A stretch of DNA of 64,000 bases from Fictibacillus arsenicus (GCF_001999465.1 NZ_MQMF01000001.1:1-64000), one strand, 5' to 3'; positions 9,709-22,015 are shown, counted from the stretch's first letter. Notes: generated from the letters alone by a model not told the origin. Translations and numbers: made by a program.

Positions 9709-10521
9709 TTTATAGGATTTGCCTTGAAAAAGATTGTATATGACGTTAGCTGATTCCTCAACAGCCTTATTGGATACCTCCACTACTCTGCAGCCAATTC
9801 GGTCTACAACCTTATTAAAATAAATGAGTTCTTGTTTTATTCTTTCCATATTTGCATAGTTAGCTTCTGAATTCAGTCCTAATGCTTTCAAGCGCTCTCT
9901 GCGAATATCATTTAACTTTTCCGGAGTTATTTTTAGCCCAAAACATTTATTAGGCGAAACTTTAAATAATTCTTCCGGCGGTTCCACTTCAGGAACAATA
10001 GGTACGTTAGCCACTTTTAGACGCTTATGAGCTAGATATTGAGAGAGCGGTGTTTTTGAAGTTCTTGAAACACCAATTAGTACAACATCGGCTTTTAAAA
10101 TTCCCCTCGGATCTCTTCCGTCATCATACTTGACTGCAAATTCTATAGCTTCAACTTTTCTGAAGTATTCATCATCCAGTTTATGTACAACCCCAGGTTC
10201 ATATCTCGGTACTTGATTAAGCCTGGATTGCAGCTGATTCATAATAGGTCCCATAATATCCACTGTGGGTATTCCGTTAGCAGCAGCCTGCTTAGCTACA
10301 TATTCGCTAATTTCGGGAACAACCAAAGTATATGCAATGATACCATTGTGATCCTTTGCTAAAGAAATGACTTCATCGATTGTTTCTTTGTCTTCTACGT
10401 AGGGAACCCTCTTTATCTCTATTCCATTTGAATTAAATTGGCTAGCAGCCGCTTTTACAACCAGTTCTGCCGTTTCTCCAACTGAATCTGAAACGACATA
10501 TACGATTGGACGTCCTGTCAT
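9706..10521 (-). CDS. Pyruvate phosphate dikinase regulatory protein (DUF299, YqfL)
   Basis: A 271-residue bifunctional ADP-dependent kinase/Pi-dependent phosphorylase of the DUF299 (PpsR/PDRP) family, acting on PPDK or PEP synthase. The N-terminus [11 protein letters not shown] and the P-loop-like GVSRTSKTP (near 150) are both diagnostic. It lies 17 bp downstream of ccpN, as in B. subtilis, where YqfL affects CcpN-controlled gluconeogenic regulation. Confidence 0.92.
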   Translation of the reverse strand: MTGRPIVYVVSDSVGETAELVVKAAASQFNSNGIEIKRVPYVEDKETIDEVISLAKDHNGIIAYTLVVPEISEYVAKQAAANGIPTVDIMGPIMNQLQSRLNQVPRYEPGVVHKLDDEYFRKVEAIEFAVKYDDGRDPRGILKADVVLIGVSRTSKTPLSQYLAHKRLKVANVPIVPEVEPPEELFKVSPNKCFGLKITPEKLNDIRRERLKALGLNSEANYANMERIKQELIYFNKVVDRIGCRVVEVSNKAVEESANVIYNLFQGKSYK

Positions 10522-10538
10522 ATTGGCCTCCCCATTTA

Positions 10539-11198
10539 TTAAAGTATTTCGTCGTGAGCAAGTTCCACAAAAGCCTTAGTAATATTAGTTTTAGTAATTC
10601 TTCCAACTACCTCTAGTCCGCTCTCATTCTGAGAACGTTTCACTACAGGAAGCCCGTCAATTTGCTTTTCAATCAGAATGTGAGCGATATCCAGCAGGAA
10701 ATCTTCTTTATAACAATACGTAATATTAGGCATTCTTGTCATAATAATATTTATTGGGATACTATTGATCTCTTGCTTCCCCATACTTGCTCTCAATAAA
10801 TCTTTTCGTGAAGCAACCCCTGCAAGATGTCCGTTTTTATTAATGATGAACAGTGTTCCAACATCTTCTAAGAACATGGTACAGATTGCTTCGTATACAG
10901 TTGCAGAGTCTTGAACGACTACTGGCATAGAGGTAAATTCAGCTACTTTAATTTTCTTCACTTTTTCTGTCAGTAACTGTGAACCTGTTTTGCCCGTGTA
11001 AAAATAGCCTACTCTCGGTCTGGCGTCCAAATAACCTGCCATCGTTAGTATTGCAAGATCTGGACGAAGTGTCGCCCGGGTTAAATCAAGCTGGTCAGCA
11101 ATTTGTTCTCCTGTTATAGGTCCGTGATCCTTAACGATCTCAATAATCTTCTGCTGCCTTTTGTTTAGTTCGATTTTGTACACCACCTTTTGCTGCAT
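10539..11198 (-). CDS. ccpN: Transcriptional repressor CcpN (HTH plus two CBS domains)
   Basis: A 219-residue repressor of gluconeogenic genes in the CcpN/YqzB family. The N-terminal winged HTH (about 10-70, [20 protein letters not shown]) is followed by two CBS domains (about 90-145 and 150-210), which sense nucleotides. The start is uncertain: the ATG at 11198 has a weak ribosome binding site, while AAAGGTGG lies a few codons inside. In B. subtilis the homologue represses gapB and pckA. It is in an operon with the DUF299 gene. Confidence 0.9.
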   Translation of the reverse strand: MQQKVVYKIELNKRQQKIIEIVKDHGPITGEQIADQLDLTRATLRPDLAILTMAGYLDARPRVGYFYTGKTGSQLLTEKVKKIKVAEFTSMPVVVQDSATVYEAICTMFLEDVGTLFIINKNGHLAGVASRKDLLRASMGKQEINSIPINIIMTRMPNITYCYKEDFLLDIAHILIEKQIDGLPVVKRSQNESGLEVVGRITKTNITKAFVELAHDEIL

Positions 11199-11255
11199 CC
11201 AATGTGTTATACTTATTTTTCATTATTATAACTCATTAAGGAGAAAATGCGAACA

Positions 11256-11284
11256 AAAAAAACTGCAAAGAAAGTCTTCACAGT
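11256..11284 (-). terminator. Probable terminator after recO
   Basis: On the minus strand AACTGTGAAG...CTTTGCAGTT forms an imperfect stem followed by eight T. Confidence 0.65.
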
Positions 11285-11289
11285 TGAAT

Positions 11290-12033
11290 TCACGTTAAGT
11301 CATCAAGTTGTTTTAAAAACTTTTTTGATTTTATAAATACACCCGAATACTCTTCCATGTAGGCATCAAAAAGCATTCTCAACTCTCTTTTGGTTTCCTT
11401 TTTTAATGACACGTTTCCAAGTCTGGCGAGATCGAGATGATAAAACATATTTAACAGCCGGGCAGCTCCTTTAGAGATATTCATTCTATAAGGGTCTTTA
11501 TAGGCACATCTTTCACAGAGAAAACCGCCTTCTCGAATCGAAAAAGAAAAATTCCCTTCTGCTGCATGACATGAGACACATCTGCTTAGCTCAGGTACTA
11601 TACCAGCTGTTTTCATTATTTTTAATTCGAATAAAAATGTAATAACCTCTGGATCAATTCCATGATTTATATATTCTAAAGATTGTTTCAGCCAGCCAAA
11701 CAAGTCGAGTTTCATTTCTTCCTCAGATGTATACCGGTCAAGAAGCTCTGTCAAATAAGCCGCATAAGCTGTCTTAACCAAGTCTTCGCGTATATGCCGG
11801 AAGGAAGACAATGCTTCTCCTTGCTGCAAAGTTCCAAGTCCTCTACCTCTTTGAAATACAAATATTCCGTATGTAAAAAGTTGCGCAATGGAAGTGAAGC
11901 GGCTTTTAGGCTTCTTCGCTCCTCTTGCCATCACGCCAATTTTTCCAAGTTCCTTTGTGTACAGAGTAATAATCGTATTTGATTCTCCATACGGAACGGT
12001 TTTAATAACTATTCCTTCCACTTTATAAAGCAA
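11290..12033 (-). CDS. recO: DNA repair protein RecO
   Basis: A 247-residue recombination mediator that loads RecA on SSB-coated single strands with RecF/RecR. The N-terminal OB fold begins YKVEGIVIKTVPYGESNTII. A four-cysteine zinc site is seen in CVSCHAAEGN...GFLCERC (near 150-175). Full length for bacilli. The small gene yqzL and then era lie upstream, the usual Bacillus order. Confidence 0.95.
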   Translation of the reverse strand: MLYKVEGIVIKTVPYGESNTIITLYTKELGKIGVMARGAKKPKSRFTSIAQLFTYGIFVFQRGRGLGTLQQGEALSSFRHIREDLVKTAYAAYLTELLDRYTSEEEMKLDLFGWLKQSLEYINHGIDPEVITFLFELKIMKTAGIVPELSRCVSCHAAEGNFSFSIREGGFLCERCAYKDPYRMNISKGAARLLNMFYHLDLARLGNVSLKKETKRELRMLFDAYMEEYSGVFIKSKKFLKQLDDLT

Positions 12034-12074
12034 GGTATATCACCACCCTCTCGTTAAGAAGGCACCTTAGTTAA

Positions 12075-12218
12075 TTAATGAAATGGAGGTTCCTCTAGAG
12101 ACTCTTCATAAGGAATAACTGCTGATAATGCTGTTATTTCATGGTCAAGCTCTTTGTATAACAAATAGGTATCAATATTGCCCGTTTCACAGAATACTTT
12201 CCAAGTAAATTCTTTCAT
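12075..12218 (-). CDS. yqzL: Small conserved protein YqzL
   Basis: A 47-residue frame beginning MKEFTWKVFCETG, which is characteristic of YqzL, with an acidic end (YEESLEEPPFH). The ribosome binding site AAAGGTGTG precedes the start. It lies between recO and era, exactly as in B. subtilis. Function is unknown. Confidence 0.85.
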   Translation of the reverse strand: MKEFTWKVFCETGNIDTYLLYKELDHEITALSAVIPYEESLEEPPFH

Positions 12219-12316
12219 GGTTTGGACACACCTTTCTATTTGTTTTTACTCCTGATATAACTAGGTTCACCTTAAATATTGTTTTCATGTGAAGGAAAAA
12301 TTAACAGTTTTTACTA

Positions 12317-14003
<1,687 letters not shown>

Positions 14004-14007
<4 letters not shown>

Positions 14008-14471
14008 CTTTTCAATCCGTACTGCTCCAAGATTTCTTCTTGTCTGCCAAACATTGCTTTTTCATCCGCTTCGTTCATATGATCATATCCTAAAAGATGA
14101 AGGAATCCGTGAACGGCGAGGAATCCCATTTCTCTCTCAGTCGAATGTCCATATTCTTCTGCTTGTTCTTTAGCAACGTCTAAACAGATGATGATGTCCC
14201 CAAGGAACCTTGTTTCTTCACCACCGATAATCTCTGTTTCATCTTCTCCCATTTCTTCCATTGCAAAAGAGATAACATCTGTCACGGCATCTTTTTGTCT
14301 GTATTCACTATTAATTTCCTGAATCCTTTCTTTCGTAACGATCGTCACAGATACTTCTGCCGGTCCCGTTTCTTCCATCTCTGCGGCCTTCTGCAGTACA
14401 TTGACTAGTAACTCTTGAAACTCTTCACTATTTTCGTCAACTTCATTTAAATACTCAACATGTAATGTCAT
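14004..14471 (-). CDS. ybeY: Endoribonuclease YbeY
   Basis: A 155-residue zinc endoribonuclease for 16S rRNA processing and ribosome quality control. The metal site [11 protein letters not shown] is near residue 120, and TDVISFAM near 75 is family-typical. The start codon overlaps the stop codon of the frameshifted pgpH gene (ATGA), so it relied on coupling to pgpH or on its own site (AAAGGTGGAAAAACA). Confidence 0.95.
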
Positions 14472-16587
14472 TGTTTTTCCACCTTTTTCGTTTCTTCTGG
14501 ATACTCGATTCTGGAATGAAATATTCCTTGAAGCGTTTCTGTTAAAGTTTTTGCTACGGCATCCAATTCTTTAAGGGTTAGATCGCATTCATCAAACTGG
14601 CCATCTTCAAGTCTGTCATTAATAATTTTTCGAATAATCGTGTCTATTTTTACTGGTGTAGGCTTTGCTAAAGATCGAACAGCAGCTTCTACTGCATCAG
14701 AAATACCTATGATTGCTACTTCCTTCGTTTGTGCTTTTGGTCCAGGATAACGGAAATCGGATTCTGAAACTTCTTTTTCCGTTAACTGAGTAGCCTATGA
14801 TAGAAAAATTTCAGAAGCGTTGTTCCATGGTGCTGTTCCGCTATATCAATAATCTCTTTAGGTATCTTGTCTGCTCTAAGCATGTCCGCTCCATCATAAG
14901 GATGAGCCGTGATGATTGTTTTACTTAACTGAGGTGCAATCTTATCATGCGGATTCTCCATATTCATCTGGTTTTCAATGAAAAAATGCGGTCGCTTTGT
15001 CTTACCAACATCATGATAATAAGAACCTACCCTTGCCAGGAGCCCATTAGCACCGATTGATTCACATGCAGCTTCAGATAGGTTTGCTACCATAATACTA
15101 TGATGATAAGTACCAGGAGCTTCCATAAGGACTTTTCGCAGAATTGGATGATTCGGATTTGACAGCTCGATCAGTTTTGTAACCGATAAAATGTTAAAAG
15201 ATGATTCAATCACCGGCAGTAATCCTAATGTAAGAACCGCTGAAATAAAACCAGATAAAGCGGCACAGCCAAGATCTAATCCAATCTGCCAAGATGTGAA
15301 TTTTCCGTTCTGAAGCAAAAGTACACTTGCTACTGTTAGGATGGCTATAAAAGAAACGAAAAATCCGGCTTGAAGAATTTTTGAACGCTGCTGTGTCTTC
15401 CCTAAGAATACAATACCGGAAATTGCATTAAATAAAACATACAAACTCATTATGAAATTAAAGTTTCCTGTTGTTTGTTCATTAAATATCAGTGCAGCAC
15501 TTAGTGCAAAGATTACAGATGAAACAACAGCAAGTTCTTCATTAAACAGCATCTTGATCATCATCGCACCAGCTGCTACAGGAACAAGATACATTAAACT
15601 GTTCAATCCAATTTCAGTGCTGATACTGATCAGCTTCATGACTACAAGTGTAAGAGTGAAAAGCAGTGCATAAATCGTCACATATTTTCTAAAATGCTCT
15701 TTCTTCCGTTCTTCTTTCATAAAATAATAAAGCCCTGCCATTACAAGTAAAACAAATAAGAACAGCCCGTAGTAAGGATATGTTTTCATTTCTTGATCCA
15801 GCAGGCCGACCTTCTTAAGTCTTTCGTAGATTTCAGGCGTGATAACGGATCCGCTTTTAACTAAAACTTCCCCTTCTCTTATAAATACTTCTTCGACTTT
15901 TTCACTAGCTTCTTTACGTTTTTGTCTTGTTTTTTCTGTATCGAGTGTCCGATTTGCAATGATAAAAGTTCTTGTTATTTCCTCTGTCGCATTCCTAAGG
16001 GAGTAAGACAAATTTCCGTTTTCGCGGATTAATCGAACGGCTTCATCTTTTTTTCCATCCACCTCTTCAACCATGATTGGTTCTTCAAGTACACTGTTCA
16101 CAACATCCGGTCCAAGATTTCTTACATTTGTAAGCTCAGTCTCACTTGCACGAAACAATGTATCAAATGTCTCATCAGAAATCTCTGAAGTATCTATGTA
16201 ATCTTCTAGTTGATCAATCTTTTGTTCCCGTGTTAATAGTGGTTCATCTTCTTTTTTCTTTTCTTCTGTTTTATTTATTGAAATAATTGTATTAATCAGG
16301 ATTTTCATCGCATCAGCCTGCTCAAATGCGATGTCATTGTTAAAAGTGTATTCATTTTTCACATTTTCTTCAGCAAGCCTTTTTCTTGCTTCTGTCTGTT
16401 CTTCCAATGGGATTGTAATTGGTGATTGTATATCACGTGGAGCACGTTCATAAACGTTTACATCGACGACATTAGGAGTTACATTGCTGACTAATATAGC
16501 AAATAAAATAATCCCCATTACGATAAATGATACAGTTGCTACGCTTAAACGAAAGTAATTTGAAAGGATGTGCTTCAAGTTGGACAA
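14468..16587 (-). pseudogene. pgpH: Cyclic-di-AMP phosphodiesterase PgpH (7TM-HD), single-base frameshift
   Basis: This is the B. subtilis YqfF/PgpH gene with one base missing. The first frame (14782-16587) gives 601 residues: an N-terminal membrane helix, an extracellular 7TMR-HDED domain (about 50-275), seven membrane helices (about 280-455) and most of the HD domain (YHHSIMVANL, then SYYHDVGKTKRP, ITAHPYDGAD, EQHHGTTLLKFFYH). It then runs into RLLS and a stop. One extra base near 14794-14800 would join it to a frame encoding ATQLTEKEVSESDFRYPGPK, GISDAVEAAVRS and ESRIEYP-like family sequence down to a TGA at 14468. The span is 2120 nt, one short of 707 codons. The lost part carries the Asp of DAVEAA, probably the last HD metal ligand. 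This is either a true mutation or a sequencing error. Confidence 0.9.
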
Positions 16588-16665
16588 ACGCTACCACTCC
16601 CTAAACTGTGAATCCTATACTAATCTTAGCAAAAGTTGGACAAATATGGTACTTATATAAAGTAA

Positions 16666-16692
16666 AAAAGGGCTCCTGAAACAGGAGTCCTT
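16666..16692 (-). terminator. Rho-independent terminator after phoH
   Basis: On the minus strand GGACTCCTGTTTCAGGAGCCC is followed by TTTTTT. It separates phoH transcription from pgpH, which must then have its own promoter or rely on read-through. Confidence 0.85.
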
Positions 16693-17662
16693 ATTTATCA
16701 TATGTTTCGTATGCTTCAATAATCCGCTGAACGAGCGGATGTCTTACTACATCTAATTGTTTTAAGTATATAAAATCAATTCCATTAACGCCTTCTAGTC
16801 TTTTTTCGGTGACTTTTAATCCGGATTCTTTTCCTCTAGGCAGATCAATCTGGGTAAGGTCACCAGTAATCACCATCTTCGATCCAAATCCAAGACGTGT
16901 CAGGAACATTTTCATTTGTTCAGGGGATGTATTTTGAGCTTCATCTAGAATAACAAAGCTTTCATCCAGGGTACGGCCTCTCATGTATGCTAATGGTGCT
17001 ATTTCAATTGTTCCCCGTTCGATAAGCCTCTCTGTATGTTCTGCCCCAAGTAGATCATGCAGCGCATCGTAAAGCGGGCGTAAGTACGGATCAACTTTTT
17101 CTTTTAAATCACCTGGCAAGAAACCTAAGCTTTCACCTGCTTCCACTGCAGGACGAGTCAGAACAATTTTTTTAATCCGGCCGTCTTTTAATGCATTTAC
17201 TGCCATGACTACTGCAAGATAGGTTTTACCCGTTCCTGCTGGTCCAATGCCAAACACGAGGTCACGCTTTCTCATAGATTGAACGTAATGCCTCTGCCCA
17301 AGCGTTTTAACACGAATCGGCTTACCTTTAGCTGTAACTGCTATTTCTTCTTCATATAACTCACTTAATTCATCCAGCATGTTCTTTTCTGCGAGTTGAA
17401 CTGCATAAACAATATCCCTCTCAGATATTTTTATGCCTTTGCGCACTAATTTCAATAACACGGAAAGCGTTTCCTCGACCATCTCGGCTTTCGCTAGTTC
17501 CCCTGTCACTAAAATTTCTTCTCCGCGGGTGACTATACCTACGTTGAGCTTATGTTCAATAACCTTTAAAAAGGCATCGTTCGGCCCAAAGAGTGATGCG
17601 GCTTCTGTTGTATTTTCGAGTTGTAATGAATTAAGTCTTTTCGTTTCTGACAAACTACTCAT
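16691..17662 (-). CDS. phoH: PhoH-family ATPase
   Basis: A 323-residue cytoplasmic P-loop ATPase of the PhoH/YbeZ family, usually linked to YbeY and RNA metabolism. The Walker A motif GPAGTGKTYLA is near residue 140 and the Walker B segment FVILDEAQN near 237. An N-terminal KH-like region (about 20-85) precedes it. Its ATG overlaps the yqfD stop by 4 bp, so the two are coupled. Confidence 0.95.
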   Translation of the reverse strand: MSSLSETKRLNSLQLENTTEAASLFGPNDAFLKVIEHKLNVGIVTRGEEILVTGELAKAEMVEETLSVLLKLVRKGIKISERDIVYAVQLAEKNMLDELSELYEEEIAVTAKGKPIRVKTLGQRHYVQSMRKRDLVFGIGPAGTGKTYLAVVMAVNALKDGRIKKIVLTRPAVEAGESLGFLPGDLKEKVDPYLRPLYDALHDLLGAEHTERLIERGTIEIAPLAYMRGRTLDESFVILDEAQNTSPEQMKMFLTRLGFGSKMVITGDLTQIDLPRGKESGLKVTEKRLEGVNGIDFIYLKQLDVVRHPLVQRIIEAYETYDK

Positions 17663-18852
17663 TCTCCTTGTTGGATAGGTATAGGTTGTTCAGATGCAAT
17701 ATTTTCAATTACTTTGTAGAGCATCGTTAGTTTTACTTTACCATTCGAGACCTTTTGTTGCCAAACTTTTTCACCTTTAATTTTTGCATCTTCAGGCAGT
17801 TTTTTAAGCAATTCTTTTTTAGCCATCTTTTTCCCGACCTCGATAGCTTCTGCTTTCGTGTAAGACCGTTTTACTCCGTCAGTTTCCCGGATCTCTTTTT
17901 TTATATAAGAAACAGGTAATTTCCATTTAGCCAGATATAGAGGACTTTCATTTAGTGTTTCCGTTTTATCCTGAAATTCTCCATCAGAAAATCCATAAAT
18001 CGGAATATCTAGTCCAAATAAAGAAACATAATGTCTATTTTCAAACTTTCCTGTGTACGTTTGAAAAGAAGTATTTAAAGGGATTTCAACCCTGGTTTCA
18101 TACCAGACTTCACCAAAGATCTCTCCTTTTGCACTTACAAGTTCCGGTTTCTTTTCTTTGCCTATATATCCTGACACTAATAAAGTTCCCTTTCGAACAT
18201 AATCATTTACAGTTACTACTGGTTGTCCTTTTTCAACGAATAAAGAATGGATAACTGCTTGCTTAGTAGCGACGAGATGCCTCGGCCCTGTAATTAGTTT
18301 TTCCTTCGGTATCTCTTTTTCAACGACTTCAAATCGATACGATGTCCCATACTGTGTAACGCCTATCCAAGTAACGTTTCCCATTTTTTCTGTCAGCTGT
18401 CTTTGGACCTCTCGTACATTCGGCAGCAAGAAAATAAACTTTCCTTTTTTAACGCCTATTTCTAATGCTGCTTTTCGAAGTTCATATTCAGTTTTAGGAT
18501 TTGCGCCGATGACATTAATATTCCAAATCATATTAGATAATAAAAATAGAATGAAAATAAATGAGACCATGCCCAGCATAAATCCATTTCTTTTCCACAT
18601 TTTTTTAAGCAGAAACGGCGTTCCCTTTTTTTCCTTAATCCTAATTTTCAGCTTGTTTTGTTTTAAAATGGCTTTTGCTCTCTGGACATCCGGAACGGAG
18701 ATTGATACATGTACTCGATCACCATCGATAGGTTTGATGTCCCAAATTTGTATTCCTGACTGAATACAAGTGTTGATAAAAGAGCTGGACTCTTGTCCAA
18801 TAATTTCTATTCTCACATATCCTTTAAAATTATTGCCCCATTTGCTTTTCAT
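17659..18852 (-). CDS. yqfD: Sporulation protein YqfD
   Basis: A 397-residue protein of the YqfD family, made in the mother cell during sporulation. One membrane helix (about 90-110, MLGMVSFIFILFLLSNMIW) separates a short N-terminal cytoplasmic domain from a large outer domain. The sequence ITGPRHLVATKQAVIHSLFV is typical of the family. It is in an operon with yqfC upstream and phoH overlapping downstream. The molecular role is unknown. Confidence 0.92.
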   Translation of the reverse strand: MKSKWGNNFKGYVRIEIIGQESSSFINTCIQSGIQIWDIKPIDGDRVHVSISVPDVQRAKAILKQNKLKIRIKEKKGTPFLLKKMWKRNGFMLGMVSFIFILFLLSNMIWNINVIGANPKTEYELRKAALEIGVKKGKFIFLLPNVREVQRQLTEKMGNVTWIGVTQYGTSYRFEVVEKEIPKEKLITGPRHLVATKQAVIHSLFVEKGQPVVTVNDYVRKGTLLVSGYIGKEKKPELVSAKGEIFGEVWYETRVEIPLNTSFQTYTGKFENRHYVSLFGLDIPIYGFSDGEFQDKTETLNESPLYLAKWKLPVSYIKKEIRETDGVKRSYTKAEAIEVGKKMAKKELLKKLPEDAKIKGEKVWQQKVSNGKVKLTMLYKVIENIASEQPIPIQQGE

Positions 18853-18878
18853 ATTGTCCCTCCATATCCTAGAAAGTT

Positions 18879-19160
18879 TTAATCGTTTTCAAAATCCACT
18901 GAAGAGATGGTTCCTTCTAATAGAATCTCTTCTGGAAGTATGGTTTTAATGACAAATTCTCTTCCTGAAATGACGAGCGTACCATGCTTCAATTTGAGCT
19001 TAAGCTGTTCATTGGAAAAAGCTTTTACGCCCCTGTGATTTTCTATATAAATGTGTAGTTGTCCAATCATCGTGATCCGGGGTAAATCCATTACTACGTC
19101 TGCTGGTAACTCAAGGTTCTGCATCATCCATTTGCTTACTTGCTGCCGCAATTTTCCCAT
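18879..19160 (-). CDS. yqfC: Sporulation protein YqfC
   Basis: A 93-residue YabP/YqfC-family protein with the family pattern LPADVVMDLPRITMIGQLHI. I start at 19160: GAGAGAGGGGG followed by seven T gives a good ribosome binding site, while an ATG 14 codons upstream lies inside the terminator loop. In B. subtilis yqfC is a SigE-dependent sporulation gene; a SigE-like promoter is visible here. Its ribosome binding site is part of a terminator hairpin. Confidence 0.9.
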   Translation of the reverse strand: MGKLRQQVSKWMMQNLELPADVVMDLPRITMIGQLHIYIENHRGVKAFSNEQLKLKLKHGTLVISGREFVIKTILPEEILLEGTISSVDFEND

Positions 19161-19167
19161 AAAAAAA

Positions 19168-19199
19168 CCCCCTCTCTCCATTTTTATGAGAGAAGGGGG
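19168..19199 (-). terminator. Terminator hairpin that also contains the yqfC ribosome binding site
   Basis: The arms ccccctctctc (19168-19178) and gagagaaggggg (19188-19199) pair with one bulge; on the minus strand the stem is followed by seven T and then the yqfC ATG. It should end transcripts from floA/yqfB. In any read-through RNA the yqfC ribosome binding site would be paired. Confidence 0.75.
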
Positions 19200-19209
19200 C
19201 AAACTATCA
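19180..19209 (-). promoter_or_regulatory. Putative SigE promoter of yqfC
   Basis: On the minus strand TGATAGT (19203-19209) and CATAAAAAT (19180-19188), spaced 14 bp, resemble SigE -35 and -10 elements. The 5' arm of the terminator is the spacer, and initiation would fall in the 3' arm, so this RNA could not form the hairpin. Confidence 0.45.
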
Positions 19210-19234
19210 CTTTATTTCTTTGTTTTGCTTTCAG

Positions 19235-19660
19235 TTACATTCGTTTTTGCAATGCTTTGGGCTTTGAAAGAATTTCTGACCAAATTACCGCTTTTTGAAG
19301 TTCTTTTTGATCTGCTTTAAAACTGCCCAGAATCGCTTCTTCTTTATCCTGATAACGATTCGATCCATTGCTGCTTTGCTTTATTTCCTCATATCGCTTA
19401 CTAATCGCCTCTTTCCTGCCGGGTTTCTTTTCCGGAGAAATAGCAATCTCTCTTTCAAGCTCACTCACTGTTTCACGCGGAACTCCAAATGGAGAAGCTT
19501 GTTCTTTAGGCCGTTCATTCTTCCGCTTAGCCGGGGCAGATTTATTCGTATCCTTTGTATCGTTCAATCTTTTAAAGAAGCTGTATAATCCGCCAGCGAT
19601 AATAATGACAAAAGCGATATTTGCTATCAGAATATCAATAATCGCTTCAATGATATTCAT
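19235..19660 (-). CDS. Small membrane-anchored protein of unknown function (yqfB position)
   Basis: A 141-residue protein with one N-terminal membrane helix (about residues 8-28, IDILIANIAFVIIIAGGLYSF with R/K after it) and a long hydrophilic, charged tail rich in K, E, R and S, probably largely disordered. I do not recognise the family. It sits 2 bp downstream of floA and upstream of yqfC, the place of yqfB in B. subtilis. It may be a partner of the FloA membrane-domain system, but that is inference from position only. Confidence 0.7.
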   Translation of the reverse strand: MNIIEAIIDILIANIAFVIIIAGGLYSFFKRLNDTKDTNKSAPAKRKNERPKEQASPFGVPRETVSELEREIAISPEKKPGRKEAISKRYEEIKQSSNGSNRYQDKEEAILGSFKADQKELQKAVIWSEILSKPKALQKRM

Positions 19661-19662
19661 AT

Positions 19663-20679
19663 TTACATTTTCCGTCCTTTATCATCGTTCTCTTTATCTG
19701 GATTAGAAGACTTACTGATCGATTCTCTCATGGTTGTATCTGCCATAATGTTCTTCATGTTCATGTAATCCATAAAGCCCATATTGCCCGAACGAAGTGC
19801 TTCTGCTAAAGCCATCGGTACTTCCGCTTCCGCTTCCACAACTTTGGCTCTCATTTCCTGTACTCTTGCTTTCATTTCTTGTTCGTTTGCAACTGCCATC
19901 GCGCGTCTTTCTTCTGCTTTTGCCTGTGCTATATTCTTATCAGCCATCGCTTGATCTGTTTGCAGTTCTGCACCAATATTTTTGCCGATATCAATATCAG
20001 CAATATCAATCGAAAGAATTTCAAATGCTGTTCCTGCATCTAGACCTTTTGAAAGGACAGTTTGAGAAATCATATCAGGATTCTCAAGTACTTTTTTATG
20101 TGTTTCAGAAGAACCGATTGTACTAACTATACCTTCACCGACCCGGGCGATGATTGTTTCTTCACCAGCACCACCTACAAGACGGTCAATATTTGCTCTT
20201 ACTGTAATTCTTGCTTTAGCTTTCACTTCAATCCCATCCAAAGCTACACCTGCGATAAAAGGCGTTTCAATCACTTTTGGATTAACACTCATCTGTACAG
20301 CTTCAAGCACATCACGTCCAGCCAAATCGATCGCTGCCGCTCTTTCAAAGCTAAGCTCGATGTTAGCACGGTGGGCAGCAATCAATGCATTTACTACACG
20401 GTCAACGTTTCCTCCTGCAAGATAATGACTCTCAAGCTGATTTGTACTTAATTCTAATCCCGCTTTTACCGCTTTAATCAATGGATTTACGACGCGGTTT
20501 GGAATTACCCTTCTTAATCTCATCCCTACTAAGGTAAAGATACCTACTCTTACTCCTGCAGCCAAGGCAGAAATCCAAAGCATGACCGGAACAAAAGTAA
20601 ACAATACTGCTAAAGCAATTACGATTAAACCGATTATTACAATACTTGCAATCGAACTAAGTTCTAACATTAACAACAC
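19663..20679 (-). CDS. floA: Flotillin-like protein FloA
   Basis: A 338-residue flotillin that organises functional membrane microdomains. The N-terminal hydrophobic anchor (about 8-40) is followed by a SPFH-like domain and a coiled-coil rich in A and E (about 240-305, including [20 protein letters not shown]). It matches B. subtilis YqfA/FloA closely and is slightly longer at both ends. It follows the nfeD gene by 7 bp, the usual NfeD-flotillin pairing. Confidence 0.95.
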   Translation of the reverse strand: MLLMLELSSIASIVIIGLIVIALAVLFTFVPVMLWISALAAGVRVGIFTLVGMRLRRVIPNRVVNPLIKAVKAGLELSTNQLESHYLAGGNVDRVVNALIAAHRANIELSFERAAAIDLAGRDVLEAVQMSVNPKVIETPFIAGVALDGIEVKAKARITVRANIDRLVGGAGEETIIARVGEGIVSTIGSSETHKKVLENPDMISQTVLSKGLDAGTAFEILSIDIADIDIGKNIGAELQTDQAMADKNIAQAKAEERRAMAVANEQEMKARVQEMRAKVVEAEAEVPMALAEALRSGNMGFMDYMNMKNIMADTTMRESISKSSNPDKENDDKGRKM

Positions 20680-20686
20680 ACTCCAT

Positions 20687-22015
20687 TCATTCTTTATTTT
20701 GGGCCAGCCTTACTACGACACGGCCTCCGCTAACTTTTACAATTTTAACTTTTTCATTTTTTCCAATAAAAGAACCTTCAGATACAACATCAATATACTC
20801 GTCATCTATTTTCACACTGCCCGCTGGCCGTAATGGTGTAGCAGTAATACCTGTCTTTCCGGTAAGATCAATACGCTCACTGTGGGAAAGGTATCCTTTT
20901 TCAGAACTTGTTGAATCGAAGAGCACCAAACGTTTTAGCGGTCCATTATAGCCAAACGAGCGGATGAAGAAGTATGAGCCAATGATTGTTACAATTATCG
21001 CTATAGCAATCGCGAGCAGGATCCCTGATAAAGAACCTCCTGCAAGTATCAAACCAGTTAACATGGCTACCACCCCAATTATGCCCATAATACCTCCGGG
21101 CAAAAATATCTCCATTATGATTAATATAAATCCTATCACGAACAAAATGATTGCTTCCCAGCCTGCTAAACCAGCTATCATATGACCATAGAAAAACAAA
21201 AATAATGACAGTGCTCCTATGGATCCTGCAATACCAAACCCTGGTGTGTATAATTCAAGTACAAGTCCTAAGCTGCCTAAAGAAAGCAGGATCGGCACGA
21301 TAACTGGATTTGTTACAAAACGGGCTATTTTATCAGCGAAAGTTGGTTCCGATTCTAAAACCTTTGCATTTTCCAAGTCTAAATAGGCTAATAGTTCTTG
21401 TCGATCCTCAGCAATCTTTTCAGCATAGCCTACTTTTAAAGCTTCGCTTGCTGTTAAGGTCAGAAGATCACCTTTCTTCAATTCAAGCTCTGGAATTTCA
21501 ACATCTGGATCGACCATTGCCTCTGCATATAATGGATCCCGATCGTTAAGTTCTGCTGCAGCCAGCATCTCTGCCTTCCATGCTGATTCTGCTTTTTGCC
21601 CCGCTGCATTTCCCTGACTGTCTATAACAGCAGCTGAACCAATCGTAGTAGAAGGTTTCATAACGATGTCATCTGCATTCAAAGCTATATAAGCACCAGC
21701 AGAAAAAGCATTTTTCACAACGTAGGCAGTAATAGGTATGTCTGTTTCCCTCATCAATTTTGCTATATGTATTGCTGCGTCTACCCTTCCGCCTGGAGTA
21801 TAGATCTCGAGTACGATATGATCAGTACCATCGTCTTCCGCTTTTTTAATATTTCTTTCTAAAAAAGCCTCAAGACCTCTTTCTACTTCATGCTCCACAG
21901 GTATAAATGTTACCGTTTTCCCTTTACCAGCTGAAAAAACTTGCTGATTAGATATTAAACCGTAAAATCCCCATATAAAACATAAGGTATAGATCAGCAA
22001 TCGGGCCCTTTTCAC
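20687..22015 (-). CDS. NfeD family membrane protease-like protein (YqeZ)
   Basis: A 442-residue long-form NfeD protein. A signal peptide (about 1-28) is followed by a ClpP/SppA-like serine protease domain with the likely nucleophile Ser in [16 protein letters not shown] (near 105). Several membrane helices (about 235-350) and a C-terminal OB-fold NfeD domain (about 370-440, [18 protein letters not shown]) complete it. It is in an operon with floA, and long NfeD proteins act with flotillins. First gene of this transcription unit. Confidence 0.92.
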   Translation of the reverse strand: MKRARLLIYTLCFIWGFYGLISNQQVFSAGKGKTVTFIPVEHEVERGLEAFLERNIKKAEDDGTDHIVLEIYTPGGRVDAAIHIAKLMRETDIPITAYVVKNAFSAGAYIALNADDIVMKPSTTIGSAAVIDSQGNAAGQKAESAWKAEMLAAAELNDRDPLYAEAMVDPDVEIPELELKKGDLLTLTASEALKVGYAEKIAEDRQELLAYLDLENAKVLESEPTFADKIARFVTNPVIVPILLSLGSLGLVLELYTPGFGIAGSIGALSLFLFFYGHMIAGLAGWEAIILFVIGFILIIMEIFLPGGIMGIIGVVAMLTGLILAGGSLSGILLAIAIAIIVTIIGSYFFIRSFGYNGPLKRLVLFDSTSSEKGYLSHSERIDLTGKTGITATPLRPAGSVKIDDEYIDVVSEGSFIGKNEKVKIVKVSGGRVVVRLAQNKE

